The notes under the pieces were generated by a model, which saw nothing but the letters and a program-made list of their open reading frames with translations, made no database searches and had not been told where the DNA came from. Both the position numbers and the translations under genes were made by a program. 64,000 nt of DNA, taken from Proteromonas lacertae (taxonomy: Eukaryota; Sar; Bigyra; Opalinata; Proteromonadidae). The stretch spans positions 434,001 through 498,000 of the forward strand of contig NGBS01001161.1 in NCBI GenBank assembly GCA_002245135.1, read 5' to 3'. Position 1 is the stretch's first letter. Each line of letters begins with the position of its first letter. Of the stretch, positions 37,216-47,935 are shown in pieces.

Positions 37216-38659
37216 TAGTGTGTTGTGGATGTTGTGAATGTTATAAAGAGTATGATTGGAGAAATTTGAAGTGTCAAAACTGTAATAAAGCCAATACTTA
37301 TGAATTAAACTGGTGGATCTTAACAGATGATGAAATTGACTACTTATTAAATTCTTATAAAGAGAATAAGAACCTTCAAACTGCTGTATTATTCTGCAAA
37401 GACTGTTTATGTGTTGGATTTCCAGGTGTTGAGAATGCACTTATTAAGATATGAAAATGGAAAGTTACTCAATCCAAAAGGTAAAGAAATGTCAGAAACT
37501 TCCTATCGACAAGGATTTCAACATATAAGTACAACCTGTGAAAACCAACCATTAGAAGTAATAAAAGCATTATTATCACCAGAATTAAGAAAAACAATCA
37601 AAGAATGTGGTAAATCAACTCTCTCCAATTGTTCATTTGTTGGTGATTTTACATTAAGTGTGTTAGATAAAGGACCTGAATATTTCACAACTACAGAAAG
37701 AGGATTATATCTTCGTCCTTATGAAAAGAATACAATTACAACATATTCACAGAATTTATGTAATTTTATTGGCAGAATGATGAGTATATCTTATAGAGAT
37801 CAAAGAATGATTAATTTGCCATTGTCTAATACATTTTATAAATTGTTATTCAAAGGATTACCAAGTAAAATGTCTTATATTGAAGGTATTTATGATATTA
37901 TGGCATTTGATTCAACTGCTGGTACTACATTATTGAAATTATATAAATTCTATGAAGAAATTATGAAGATAAAGAATGATTTGTCAATATCAATGGATAA
38001 GAAATTAGGATTAATTGAACAAATGAAATTTGATGGAGTGAAGTTAGAAGATTTAGCAATTGATTTTACACTTCCTGGTTATCCAAATATAGAATTAATC
38101 CCAGACGGAAAGAATGTAATCTTATCGAATAATAATATTGAAATATACATCCAATCATATTTGAATTATTGGTTAGTCGATGGTGTTGCTTTATGGTTTC
38201 ATCATATTAAGAAAGGATTTTCAAACTTCTTAGATATTTTGACATTTAAACAATTCCCAATTGAAGATATTCATTATTTCTTCCATGGTGAACCGTTATT
38301 ATGGACTGTAAAAGAATTAACTACTGCTATTAAATGTGATCATGGTTATACGAGTGATAGTCCAGTAATTGGAATGTTAATTGAATGTTTGGTTGAATTT
38401 ACCCCTGAACAACAAAGAAAGTTCTTACAATTCAGTACTGGATCACCTTTATTACCTATTGGTGGTTTGATTAATCTCAAACCACAATTTACTGTTGTGA
38501 AAAGAGTTGCTGAGAATTGTAATGCTAATGAAACACTTCCAACAGCTTCTGTTTGCTTTTAACTATTTGAAATTGCCAGAGTATAGTTCAAAAGAAATAT
38601 TGAAAGAAAAACTGTTATTGGCGATTAGTGAAGGTGGTACAGTTTTTACTTATTCATAA
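33473..38659 (+). CDS. TRIP12: UFD4/TRIP12-type HECT E3 ubiquitin ligase
   Basis: ARM repeats (VVGKCLPQIVKLYATSNEPNV, LDIMGAAISRLTSVD, IPAILQFMDFFAIETQRTALEACSYLS) match the TRIP12/UFD4 N-terminal array. A ZZ zinc finger follows at about 35835-35965 (YTCDECGCDI...YHCNECDNYDLCQHCY). The HECT domain runs from FEFRFSGEEGTGDGPTSEFYS to the end, with DFTLPGYPNIEL, TPEQQRKFLQFSTGSPLLPIGG and catalytic LPTASVCF (Cys). UFD4/TRIP12 ligases ubiquitinate N-degron and ubiquitin-fusion substrates. Two oddities: a Cys-rich insert (CCGCCECY...CQNC) inside the N-lobe, and a needed one-base correction at 38557-38563, where TGCTTTTAAC stops at TAA but skipping one T gives CFNYLKLPEYSS, the conserved HECT end. 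Introns include 37095-37218 (repeat-rich) and probably 37386-37425. ATG 33473 has a CCACC context. Confidence 0.9.
37095..37218 (+). repeat. Repeat-expanded intron (TA and TAT/ATT repeats)
   Basis: A 124-nt intron within the HECT domain made of a TA dinucleotide run followed by TAT/ATT triplets and T-rich units, ending TTATTTAG. It is three to four times the usual intron length here and carries almost no unique sequence. Confidence 0.75.
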
Positions 38660-38781
38660 GATCACATTTCATATAATTCTTTTTAAATATACACATTTTT
38701 GTGTGTTTAGACTCATATTAATCAAAATCAAAATAATACATATTATTTGTGTATTTATAACCGTTTCGATTCGTTTTTTTT

Positions 38782-39347
38782 ATGGCTGAAGCTACTAGCC
38801 AAGAAGATATTGAGAGATACATGAAGGCTTTTTCTCAGTTTGATCCAGGAGGAAAAGGGAAGTATAGACATTTGGGAACTTAAAAATGCGTTGACAGGTA
38901 TTATTTGTAATTTCTAGTGTTCAGCCGTCGGTGAAAGTATTACTGAAGAAGAATTCTTCCAAGTATTAGGATCATTAGATGAAACTAGCGACTGTTTGAG
39001 TATTCTTCTTATTTCTAATTTCTTCTAAAAGCCTTTGGTGAATTTATGGATTGTATTAAGAATTTAAAGAGAAGAAGAGTTGAAAACACTAATGAATTTG
39101 ATGTGAGTATGTTTTATTCTCATTATTCATTTTTTTATGTAATATAGTTGATGCTTTTATCGCATGTGGAGGAAACCCAGATAAAACTGGGTCTGCAAAT
39201 AGAGAGATGCTAAAAAAAGTGATTGTGAACGATTTTGGAATGACTTTTGATGTTGATGCTTTGTTTGACAGTATTGAAACAACTGATGAAGATGGAAATA
39301 TTCAATACGATTCATTCAAGATGATAATGAATCCAAATTTATCGTAA
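38782..39347 (+). CDS. Calmodulin/centrin-superfamily EF-hand protein
   Basis: About 145 residues with paired EF-hands: helix DIERYMKAFSQF with a degenerate loop DPGGKGSIDIWE, LKNALTAVGESITEEEF, then DAFIACGGNPDKTGSANREML and the loop DEDGNIQYDSF. The overall pattern is calmodulin/centrin-like; axonemal EF-hand light chains share the AFxACGGNPDKTG segment, but I cannot choose a specific family. Three introns (about 27-42 nt). Exon 1 needs one base removed at about 38858-38863 (GGGAAGTATAG; dropping one G gives GKGSIDIWEL, a proper EF-hand loop with Gly6, Ile8 and Glu12). Upstream CGTTTCGATTCGTTTT at 38762-38777 resembles a doubled promoter element and sits within 20 bp of the ATG. Confidence 0.75.
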
Positions 39348-39495
39348 ATAAGTGTGAAATGTTTTGTTCTTTTACTTAAGTGTTAAATCTATATACATAT
39401 TACATATTTTTATTATTTTTTATGGGTTATTAATAACAATAACACACACCCAAAATACAAATTCAAAAGTGTCCATCTTAGCCAGTTTACTACAT

Positions 39496-39838
39496 TTATG
39501 CTTTAAGTTCTTTTCTTGTAAGACCTAAATGATTAAAAATATCTCAATATACCTGGTGGAAGGGATTGTAAAATCTTTGAAGGCTTTTTCAGATTCTTTA
39601 ATACATAATGTGTATAAATACTATTAAATGTAATAGAAATTAGTAATACTCTTGAACATCTTATCTTGAATTTAGTCATTTTGTCCATCTTCTTTATTCT
39701 CACTTCTAATAATATAGAGAGTAACGATAAATACCATGAGCATCAGGACGACGGGCTAAGTCAAGAAAAACTTTAATATCTTTAACTTGTTTTGGCTATA
39801 AGCATATTATATTGATTATAAGGTGTTATATATACCAT
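39496..39838 (-). CDS. RPL38: 60S ribosomal protein eL38
   Basis: Spliced product: M, then [55 protein letters not shown], then QSLPPGLTRKELKA. This aligns along its full length with eL38 ([48 protein letters not shown]). Exon 1 is the ATG alone, followed by a 40-nt intron (39796-39835); three more introns of 28-29 nt follow. The frame from EKAFKD to QSLPPG requires removing one base at the TTTT of GATTTTACAATCC (near 39570). Because eL38 is an essential single-domain ribosomal protein, this is more likely an assembly indel than a pseudogene. Confidence 0.88.
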
Positions 39839-40102
39839 AATATGGACTTGAATGAAAAATGATGCTTTCAATTCAATTTTAATACTAAATTTCTATTTAA
39901 AATTCCCAATTATTTTTACCCCCTTAGCTATATTTATTTTTCTTTTATCTCTTTATATAAATAGAATGATGTTTTAAAATAGTTATTTTATGAATGATGT
40001 TGATATGAATAATTGTTTTGATCATTTTTTTATCATTTCATTCCCAAATTAAAAATTCATATAAACAAGTATATGTATAAATAGTTTATTATTATATTAT
40101 AA
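39839..40102. promoter_or_regulatory. Gap between CFAP57 3' end and eL38 5' end
   Basis: 264 bp, both flanking genes on the minus strand, so it holds the CFAP57 terminator and the eL38 promoter. Strongly A/T-rich with T runs; no coding or RNA signal seen. Confidence 0.3.
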
Positions 40103-43100
40103 CTAATAATTTGGAGTAACTGGAGGGAATTCACCAGATATTGAGCTTTTCTTTCTAGATCTATTTGTTTCTGCACTGAGTAGTTGAACTTGCTGTCTTA
40201 ATTGACTGATTTCACATTGTTGATTCATAATTTCAGTATCATTCGATTCTACTTGTGCCATTAACTCATTAACTCTTTGATAAGACTGTGACAATAAATG
40301 ATATGGTTTATTTGTTCCTTTTCTAATTTCACCAGTAGATGCATTAGGTCTTAATTCATCATAGTTTTCTGGTTCTAAATACATATCTGAGTTCAAAGCA
40401 GCTGTGGTCTTTGATTTCTTCATTACACCATTAGGAGGACTAACTGATCTACTTTTAGCTGTGATAGAAGGAACAGGTGAAACACCTCGAGATATCTTCG
40501 GTAATACTTGTGTTCCTTCATGATCATATTCTCCTAACCTCTCTTGCAACTCGCTAATCTTTCTATTCTTCTCAGCAACCGCTTTTCTAAGACGATTACA
40601 CTCATTAATTAACAACGAGTTCTCATTCATCTTAGCAGCAGAGAATTGTTTTGATCTCATCTCTGAAGCTTCCATTCTCTTTCCCATGCCATTCAAATTG
40701 ACTAATAAAGCATCTCTGTGTCGAGCAATCTCTTGTCCAGCTGGTGGTAATAGTAAATCTGTATCTTCTTTAGCTTTAGCTGTTGATTCTAATAAAGCAG
40801 CTCTTTCGTGTCTAATGTAGATTCTATATACTTTCTTCAATTCATCCTGTAAACTATTTGGATCTACTTCTTTTACTAGTCGAGTTATTGCTTGAATTAG
40901 CCCTTCACCTCTTCGATCTTTTTCTATAACTAATTGTCTTAAATTCTTTACTTCATTGGATAATGAATTCAATTTCATATCTTTTTGTTGAATTTCCTGT
41001 GTTATAACTTGTTCTTCGTTGAATTTTGTGACAAATTCTTTATACATCTCTTGAATATGTTTTTCTAATGCTTCTACATGTGCAGACATTGGTCCTTTCT
41101 CTGTTAATAATTGTTTGATTCTGTGATCTAAAACATATCTGAAATTATTCAGTTTCTGATTTTGTGCTTGTAATTTTTGTATTTCATTCTCTTTGGCTAC
41201 CAATGACTTGTTTCTAGCATCTAAATGCATTTCTAAATGTTTCTATATTAAAATAAATATAATAATATATATATACAATTGTATCTTTCAATTCAGTTTG
41301 TTTCTTTAACAAATTAGCTTTTTCATTCAAATATTTTGTTTCATCAGCTTTCATCTTAGCCATTCTTTTCCTCAATTCTTCATTCTTTGTCTGTTGGATA
41401 TTCAATTCATTTGCTTTTTTGACTGTTAATTCTTGTTCAGCTGATAATTTTGCTTCAGCATCCATTTTCTTTGTTAATATTTCACTTTCATATTCATTTT
41501 CCTGTTGTGCTAAAACTTCTTCAAACTTTGTTGCATTGTATTTAATATCTTCATGTAACTTTGTTATTTTGGATGAATAACTCTGACTTTCAATATTAAA
41601 ACTATTCTCTAATTCTGTTATTTTGCTCTCATAATATTTCTTTTGATCTTCAATAATTTCTTTCATTTGTTGTCTTAACATTTCTTTTTCTTCTGATAAT
41701 CTATCATATCTTTCCATTTCTGCTGCTAATTTATGTTCATATTGAGATTCCAATTCTTGAATAAACTTCACATTTTCTGAATCATCTTTTTCTTTTTCTT
41801 CTACTACTTCACGTAAATATGTTTCATGTACACCTTGTAATAAATCATACTTCTTTCTCTCGTCAGCTAATTCTTTCTCATAATCTTCTTGTTGGTTCTT
41901 TAATTTATCATTCCATAATGCTTTTTCTCTATTCAAAACAAACTTATGATCTGTATTTATAGCTTCAATATTCTTCTTTAATATTTCTATTGTTGATATT
42001 TTATCATCATAATCCTCCAATTCTAAAGTGCATGTTTGTATATCAATCCATGCAGGTAATATCATTGAAGGAGAGAGTGCAATGGCTGGACCATCAAATG
42101 GTTTTAAACTATATGCAAATATTGAACCATCAGCACCTCCTGAAAATACAAATCGTGAATCTGAAGTTATTGCTATTGCAGTAACAGATCCATTATGTAC
42201 AAACACTTCTTGATAATTCTCACCAGCTACTGGATATGTATAAACTCTAACTGATCCTTGTGATGTACCGCAAATCATATATCTATCTTCTTCTGTTAAT
42301 AATGTATTTGTAACAGCAATATTTCCAGTACTAATTGCATTAGCTTCACCATTGAATATTGTTCTTATTTTACAATCACTACCTACAGCAGTAATTACTC
42401 TAGAATGTGATCCAATTGATAGACATGAATATCTACAAGTCTTTACAACATGAGAAAATTCGTCTAATCTCCTTCTTTGACTAATACTCCATACATAAAC
42501 AGCACCATCAATACCACAACTGTATAATTCACTATCATCTTTCTTCCATCTAATACAAGTGATTGTACTAATATGACCAGTGTAAGTCATTAACTGTTGT
42601 AATGAATAAGTATGATAGATGTGAATAACAATACCAGATGAACAAGCTAAGAAATGACCACCATTTGAGAATTTAATTACTGTAGAATGTTTACAAGACA
42701 ATGGTTGGAATAATAATATGGATGATTTTAAAACATGATATATATTAATACATTCTCTAGCACCAATTGCTAATAATGAACCACTTGGATGTAAAGACAA
42801 ACATGTAATTTCTTCATTCAATTCTTGACTTACTTCACAATTACCTGTATAATAATTCCATATTTTCAATATTTTATCTGATGCACAACTAACAACGATT
42901 GGTCTGCTATAACAACAATCCAATGCAATAATGCCACCATTATGAAAACCACGATAAAAACCAGGTTCGAACAGATCTTGTCTTGCATCTTCAATCATAT
43001 CCATTTTACCTATTGGATAATTCAAAATTTCATGGGATTGTGTATAAATTAATATGTCATTCGAACCATTGTGATATAATACTTCAACTATATTTTGTTC

Positions 43101-44064
43101 TGGTACATTCAACTGTTTTACAGCCATATAAGGTTCTTTAGGATTCTTTGTCAATTCATAAACATCAAATATACCCATTGTACCACCAATTGTAAAACCT
43201 TTTTCTGAACCACCAACACATGTTAATTGTGAAAATGGAGCTATATCTAATTGAAATTGTTGTTTTAATGTAGAAACATCTTGATCGATGGAGAATACAT
43301 ACACTTTGCCTTGAGTTGTAATGGTAATAAAGTAACTAGAAGCCCAACAATGATCTTCAAATGATTCATGTTGATCTATTTTTGCTGGAAATATTGGTAC
43401 TGTCTTCATCACTGAATCTTGACCTATTCTGTACATTTTACAACACTGATGACCACTTACACAAATTGCTGCTTCATCACCTGGTAGAAATGTTACTCTT
43501 TTGATTTGAGTATTTACACAGATTGATGATATCATCTATTATATCAGATAGAGATATATATATTTATTTATACTGTGTCTGGATCCCATTTCCAATATTG
43601 TAATTGAGCATTTTCATCTCCATATTGGAATGCCATGTATTTACCATTAGTTGACATTGCTACACTAATTATTTCTATTGAAATATATATTACAATTATT
43701 ATAATACTTCCATATTGACTAGATATATTAACTGTCCTTAGATTCTTCATTGAATTTATATTGTAAACTGCTACATATAATTCTGATTCATTCCCATGTT
43801 CATATTCACATACAACTAAATATTTACCATTTGGAGATAAACACATTGCAGAAATTGGACGGCCACCTTTCTTTCGAGGGAAAAACTTCATTTTATTTTC
43901 TGTATTATGTAAGCAAACATGTCTACCAACAGGATATATGAAATTTGATCCATTAAATAAAATTGTATCTCGAAACTCACCGGTAATACCATATGAATGT
44001 CTAAGCAATTAATTAAATAAAAATAACAATACTGAATGGGTAATAATGTATCTATTCTTGACAT
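40103..44064 (-). CDS. CFAP57: CFAP57 (WDR65), flagellar WD40/coiled-coil protein
   Basis: N-terminus MSRIDTLLPIQHSYGITGEFRDTILFNGSNFIYPVGRHVCLHN matches the CFAP57 opening. Two WD40 propellers follow (for example ISTITCIRWKKDDSELYSCGIDGAVYVWSI and GSVTAIAITSDSRFVFSGGADGSIFAYSL), then a long coiled coil (from about TCTLELEDYDDKISTIEIL) into a C-terminal charged region. CFAP57 is an axonemal protein involved in inner dynein arm assembly. Introns: one after the short first exon (GTATTG...GCTTAG), one near 43690, one near 43540 and one near 41265. The length of about 1,270 residues is typical for the family. It shares a 72-bp divergent gap with the gene at 44137. Confidence 0.87.
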
Positions 44065-44136
44065 ATGTTGAATAAAATTAATAACGAAAAACAACAAAAA
44101 TAGTAACGGCTTTATTTTCAAATTCTAATTTGAATA
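44065..44136. promoter_or_regulatory. Short divergent promoter, CFAP57 / 44137 gene
   Basis: 72 bp between divergent start codons; includes AGTAACGGCTTT. No other feature seen. Confidence 0.3.
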
Positions 44137-44831
44137 ATGTCAGATAATGATGTTAATGGTATATAGAATGATATATAAAGATATAGCAGATAAACTGCAG
44201 CAGTTTTGGAAACCACACGAACATCCTGAACTCGTAGATAGAAATCTAGTGCCTTTCTTTGTAGGAGACGATGAAAACATTGATTTAATACCAGAAATGT
44301 ATCTATTTGAATAAGTTAATGCAAATTAAATAGTAATAAAAATCCAAAATCAAAGACTAGAAGTAGATCAGGTGGACATAATCATTCTAACTATGATAAC
44401 AATACTCGTTCTAGACAATCTCCAATACCTACAACTGTTTCAATGAGTAATTCAGAGGCAACAGTAATATCAATTCTACAGTCTAGTATATTAATAATAT
44501 CAAATAAAAAATAGTTGATAAACTTATTCAACCAGTAATTTTATTACAACCAAAAACCAAGGAGCAGGAGAATATGATTAGTCAGTATAATCTATTAGTT
44601 GAACAAATAAGGAATAATCTTAAACAATTAGACAATTTACAAACATTAATAACTAAAAATGTCAGTGCATCAAATCCATCAACTCCTAATCCCTCTCCCA
44701 ATCCAAGTATTTTTTCTTTTATTCAATAATTTCTAGTAAAATCTCTATTCTTTGATGTTCCTAAATCTGAACAAGCAATAGATCCTTGCAGTTTACCTTT
44801 ACCTACATTTTTAGATTATCTTAAACCATAA
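44137..44831 (+). CDS. Hypothetical protein, Ser/Asn/Pro-rich with a short coiled coil
   Basis: About 185 residues from four to five exons with 28-37 nt introns. N-terminus MSDNDVNADKLQQFWKPHEHPELVDRNLVPFF, then a low-complexity S/N/R segment, a helix (MISQYNLLVEQIRNNLKQLDNLQTLITKN) likely to form a coiled coil, and a C-terminus LFFDVPKSEQAIDPCSLPLPTFLDYLKP. No family recognised. Each intron begins GTAT and ends ATAG or CTAG, and each junction was chosen to keep the frame open, which supports a real gene. Head-to-head with CFAP57, so co-expression and a flagellar role are possible, but that is only an inference. Confidence 0.6.
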
Positions 44832-44976
44832 TTTGTTTAATTGTTTTTGTTGATGTTAATATAAAAGAAATGCGTATAATAAAAATATTAGTATGATGAT
44901 GAAATGATAAAATATCGAATGAATTAAGAAAAATAAAATAAAACATAGATTATTTATTTCCATAAAATTGATCTTC

Positions 44977-46614
44977 TTATGGATCTATATTCTCTTCAGG
45001 TGGTGCGCTTGTATCTTGTGGAACTGGTAGATCATTATTTTCAGGTAGAAGTACTGGTATATCTTCAACTGGTTTAACTTCTTCTGTTGGTTTTGGTTCT
45101 TCTGCTTTTGGCTTCTTCTACTTTTGGCTCTTCTACTTTTGGCTCTTCTACTTTTGGCTCTTCTAGCTTTTGGCTCTTCTACTTTCTTTGGCTCTTCTAC
45201 GGTTTTGGCTCTTCTACTTTTGGCTCTTCTACTTTTGGCTCTTCTACTTTTGGCTCTTCTTCTTTCTTTGGCTTTTCTTCTTTCTTTGGCTTTTCTTTCT
45301 TATCGTTCTTCTTCTTCTTGTCATTATCGCTGTCACTATCACTATCTGATGAATAAGTTGCATGTTTCAATGTTGAAACTACTTTGCCTTTGGATTTGCT
45401 ATCTTTTTTACCTTTCTTCTTTTTATCATCATCACTGTCACTATCACTGTCAGATTCAGATGATGAATAAGATGCTTTCTTTCCTTTCTTCGCTGATTTA
45501 ACATTACTCTTAACATTCTTCTTCTTCTTATCATCTTCACTATCGCTATCACTATTTGATTCTGAATCAGATGAAGAGGAAGATGAAACTTTCTTACTTA
45601 CTTTACCTTTCTTTGGAGGTGGTGCTTTCTTCTTTGAACCTTTATCACTATCACTATCAGAATCACTATCAGAATCTGAGGATACTTTCTTACTTATTTT
45701 ACCTTTTGGTTTTGACTTTGGTTTTTCATCTTCAGATGATTCACTATCACTTTCACTCTTTTCACTATCTTCTTCACTATCTTCTTCACTATCTTTTCAC
45801 TATCTTCTTCACTGTCATCGTCGCTATCACTGTCGTGTTTTTTACTCTTTTTACCACTGCTATCACCTCCACCACTCTTACCACCAAGTGATTTATTATA
45901 CTCCAACTGAGGAATTTCTTCGCCTTCTTTAAAGAATCTTGGATAACCTAAGAAATGTAATAATTTTGGCTTTGGACATGTTTTTATTTGATCTACAGTA
46001 TCTCTATAAGGTTGTCCATATGTACTAGCACCTGATATTCTGCAAATCAAATCATTTATACCAATTACTCCACTTTGTTTAGCTGGACTTGGTTTTCCTT
46101 TCTTTGTATCACAGAATGATTCAACTGCTACATGAATATCGTATTTCTTACCAGGATCTTTCATTTTCATTCCCAATTCACTTTTAAATATGTAAGAGAT
46201 TTCTCTAATCTGAGTTTTGGGATACCAACCAAAGAAATTTAAAACACATTCTAATGTTTGGAGTTTTTTGAATGTTACTAGACTTTTTACATAAGTATTT
46301 AATTCTTTTGCTCGATTAAAGATAAATTGTTTATCAAGATGATTGACAAAGAACCAAGCTTTGGATGGTGGTGCTGGTATAACCTTCATACTTCCATCTT
46401 CTTTCATGTAACGAGTAATTTCAGCACTTAATTCCTGAAATTCATTAAAACGTCTGTGATTAGTTAACCTAATCTTACCACCACTTTTTGGACAATCAAT
46501 GATTGATTGAAGTTCATAAAACACTACATCTTTACCAGTATTGTCAGTGACAACAATATAATCAGCTATAGTTGCTTCTACTATAGTGTCCTTTGGCTTA
46601 TGAGATTTGCCCAT
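44977..46614 (-). CDS. PX-domain protein with PDZ-like region and SD/K-rich tail
   Basis: N-terminal PX (phosphoinositide-binding) domain, residues about 10-115: VFYELQSIIDC, RRFNEFQELSAEI, PPSKAWFFVNHLDKQFIFNRAKELNTYVKSL. Next a PDZ-like segment (DIHVAVESF, SGVIGINDLICRISGAS, TVDQIKTCPKPKLLHFLGY). After GGKSGGGDSSGKKSKK comes a long tail of Ser/Asp clusters alternating with Lys runs, reminiscent of Nopp140-type sequence, and EEPKV repeats. The tail frame breaks at about 45795 and several times between 45220 and 45105; restoring single bases gives a tail ending in DTSAPPEENIDP then TAA at 44977. The N-terminal 250 residues are secure; the tail is only approximate. Endosomal membrane targeting is expected from PX. 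Confidence 0.75.
45105..45300 (-). repeat. EEPKV-encoding tandem repeat
   Basis: A 15-nt unit (GAGCCAAAAGTAGAA on the gene strand) repeated about ten times with small variations and frame slips; part of the PX-protein tail. Confidence 0.8.
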
Positions 46615-46874
46615 TTAAATAGTAGCAACCTACAAAAAAGTAATAGTAACAGATATACAGAATATATCAAAAACACAAGATCTCAATTCCAGGATCTGAT
46701 ATAATCTCAAATCATTCTTATTTCATAAAAACTTATTCAGATAGATATTACAGTCTAAAACAAATAGCATGTATTACATCTGTGCATTTATATTGAAAAT
46801 ATCTAAACCCAACACAATATGTTAATAGTTTTAAAAATCATATCTGATATAGGCTTATCATAGTAATAAGTTGT

Positions 46875-47530
46875 TTACTTAAGAGGAATGAAACGAGAGC
46901 TGTGTGTAGCACCAATACCTGGTCTACCATGCTTTACAGTGTGATATGTAATTGAAAATTCACCTAAATAGTGTCCAATCATATCAGCTTTAATATCAAC
47001 TTTATTGTATACTTTTCCACTGTATACACCAACAACTGATCCAATCATTTCTGGTAAGATGATCATATTTCTTAAGTGAGTTTTTACTGTTTCTGGTGCT
47101 TCTAATTCTTTAGCTTCTTGTTTCTATTTTAAATTCATAAATATAATAGAATATACAGCTCTACGTAATCTCTTCATTAAAGCTTGACATTTTGCATTCA
47201 TTCCTCTTCTGTAACGTCTTCTAATACGGCACTATTGAAAAATGAATTAATCTAATGTATTTATACTGGGAATAATTCAACTAATTCAGTCATTGGCATA
47301 TCAAGAAGTTTTTCAAGATCTACTCCACGGTATGTGAACTTTCTGAAGGTTCTCTTTTCTGGTTTTTTAGTTTCGGCAGCAGCTTGATCAGACTATAAGA
47401 AAAATAAATAAGATTGACATATATTAATAGTTAATAATATAGTTAATCAGATAAGATAATAATATAATGTTGTAACAAAAGATATAAAACCAGACTTATA
47501 GAATGGCAGTGAATTAAGAAAACATACCAT
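46875..47530 (-). CDS. RPS15: 40S ribosomal protein uS19 (RPS15)
   Basis: Full-length match to eukaryotic uS19: [106 protein letters not shown]. uS19 sits in the head of the small subunit near the decoding site. Exon 1 is only the ATG (47530-47528), followed by a 135-nt intron (47393-47527), long for this genome; two further introns of 33-36 nt follow, including one between LFP and CRIRRRY. No frame problems. The adjoining genes are not related in function. Confidence 0.95.
47393..47527 (-). other. Long first intron of uS19, directly after the start codon
   Basis: GTATGTTTTC...TTCTTATAG, 135 nt, about four times the typical intron here. Checked for C/D or H/ACA boxes; none is convincing. Confidence 0.7.
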
Positions 47531-47596
47531 GATGATGATTTTAATAATGAATTTATCAAAATTCCTATATTAAGTATTTCAATTAAGCCTCACCAT

Positions 47597-47605
47597 GAAA
47601 CGAAT
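47597..47605 (+). promoter_or_regulatory. GAAACGAAT element upstream of uS19
   Basis: Exact nonamer 67 bp from the uS19 start, in the opposite orientation to the other exact copies relative to the gene. Confidence 0.3.
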
Positions 47606-47734
47606 CAATTTTCATTTAATTTTGGTACATCCTTAATACAGATTAATAAAGTTGTATATATAAATGATAATGTTATTATAATGATTAACAACTGAATTGG
47701 TTTCTATGATCTTTAATTTTCTTACAACCAAATT

Positions 47735-47935
47735 ATGGAAGGATATATTAATTATGTTGCGATGGTTGATAATATGACAATCAATAACAACATTTATTAT
47801 CACTTTAGTAGTGGAGTAAGCTTAAAGATTGATTTTGACTGTTTCATGAGAATAGATCTTAAAACAGAAGATACAAGGGAGCTAAAAGATGAAGAATATA
47901 ATATATATGGTTTTTTGCTGGTAAAAGAAGAATAA
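47735..47935 (+). CDS. Small hypothetical ORF (66 aa)
   Basis: An uninterrupted frame MEGYINYVAMVDNMTINN...YGFLLVKEE ending in TAA, standing alone between uS19 and tRNase Z. Composition (mixed charges, hydrophobics in strand-like alternation) is more protein-like than the surrounding AT noise, but no family is recognised. It could be the first exon of a longer gene, since downstream DNA up to 48190 has no clear continuation, or a chance frame. Confidence 0.35.
   Translation: MEGYINYVAMVDNMTINNNIYYHFSSGVSLKIDFDCFMRIDLKTEDTRELKDEEYNIYGFLLVKEE

Noticed and set aside
45087-45891. Plus-strand frames rich in GSSTF, LLAL and LSYL repeats
   Set aside because: Reverse complement of the EEPKV and SD-rich tail; no start context or conserved content.
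47393-47527. snoRNA inside the long uS19 intron
   Set aside because: No convincing C/D (RTGATGA...CTGA) or H/ACA box pair or terminal stem was found.
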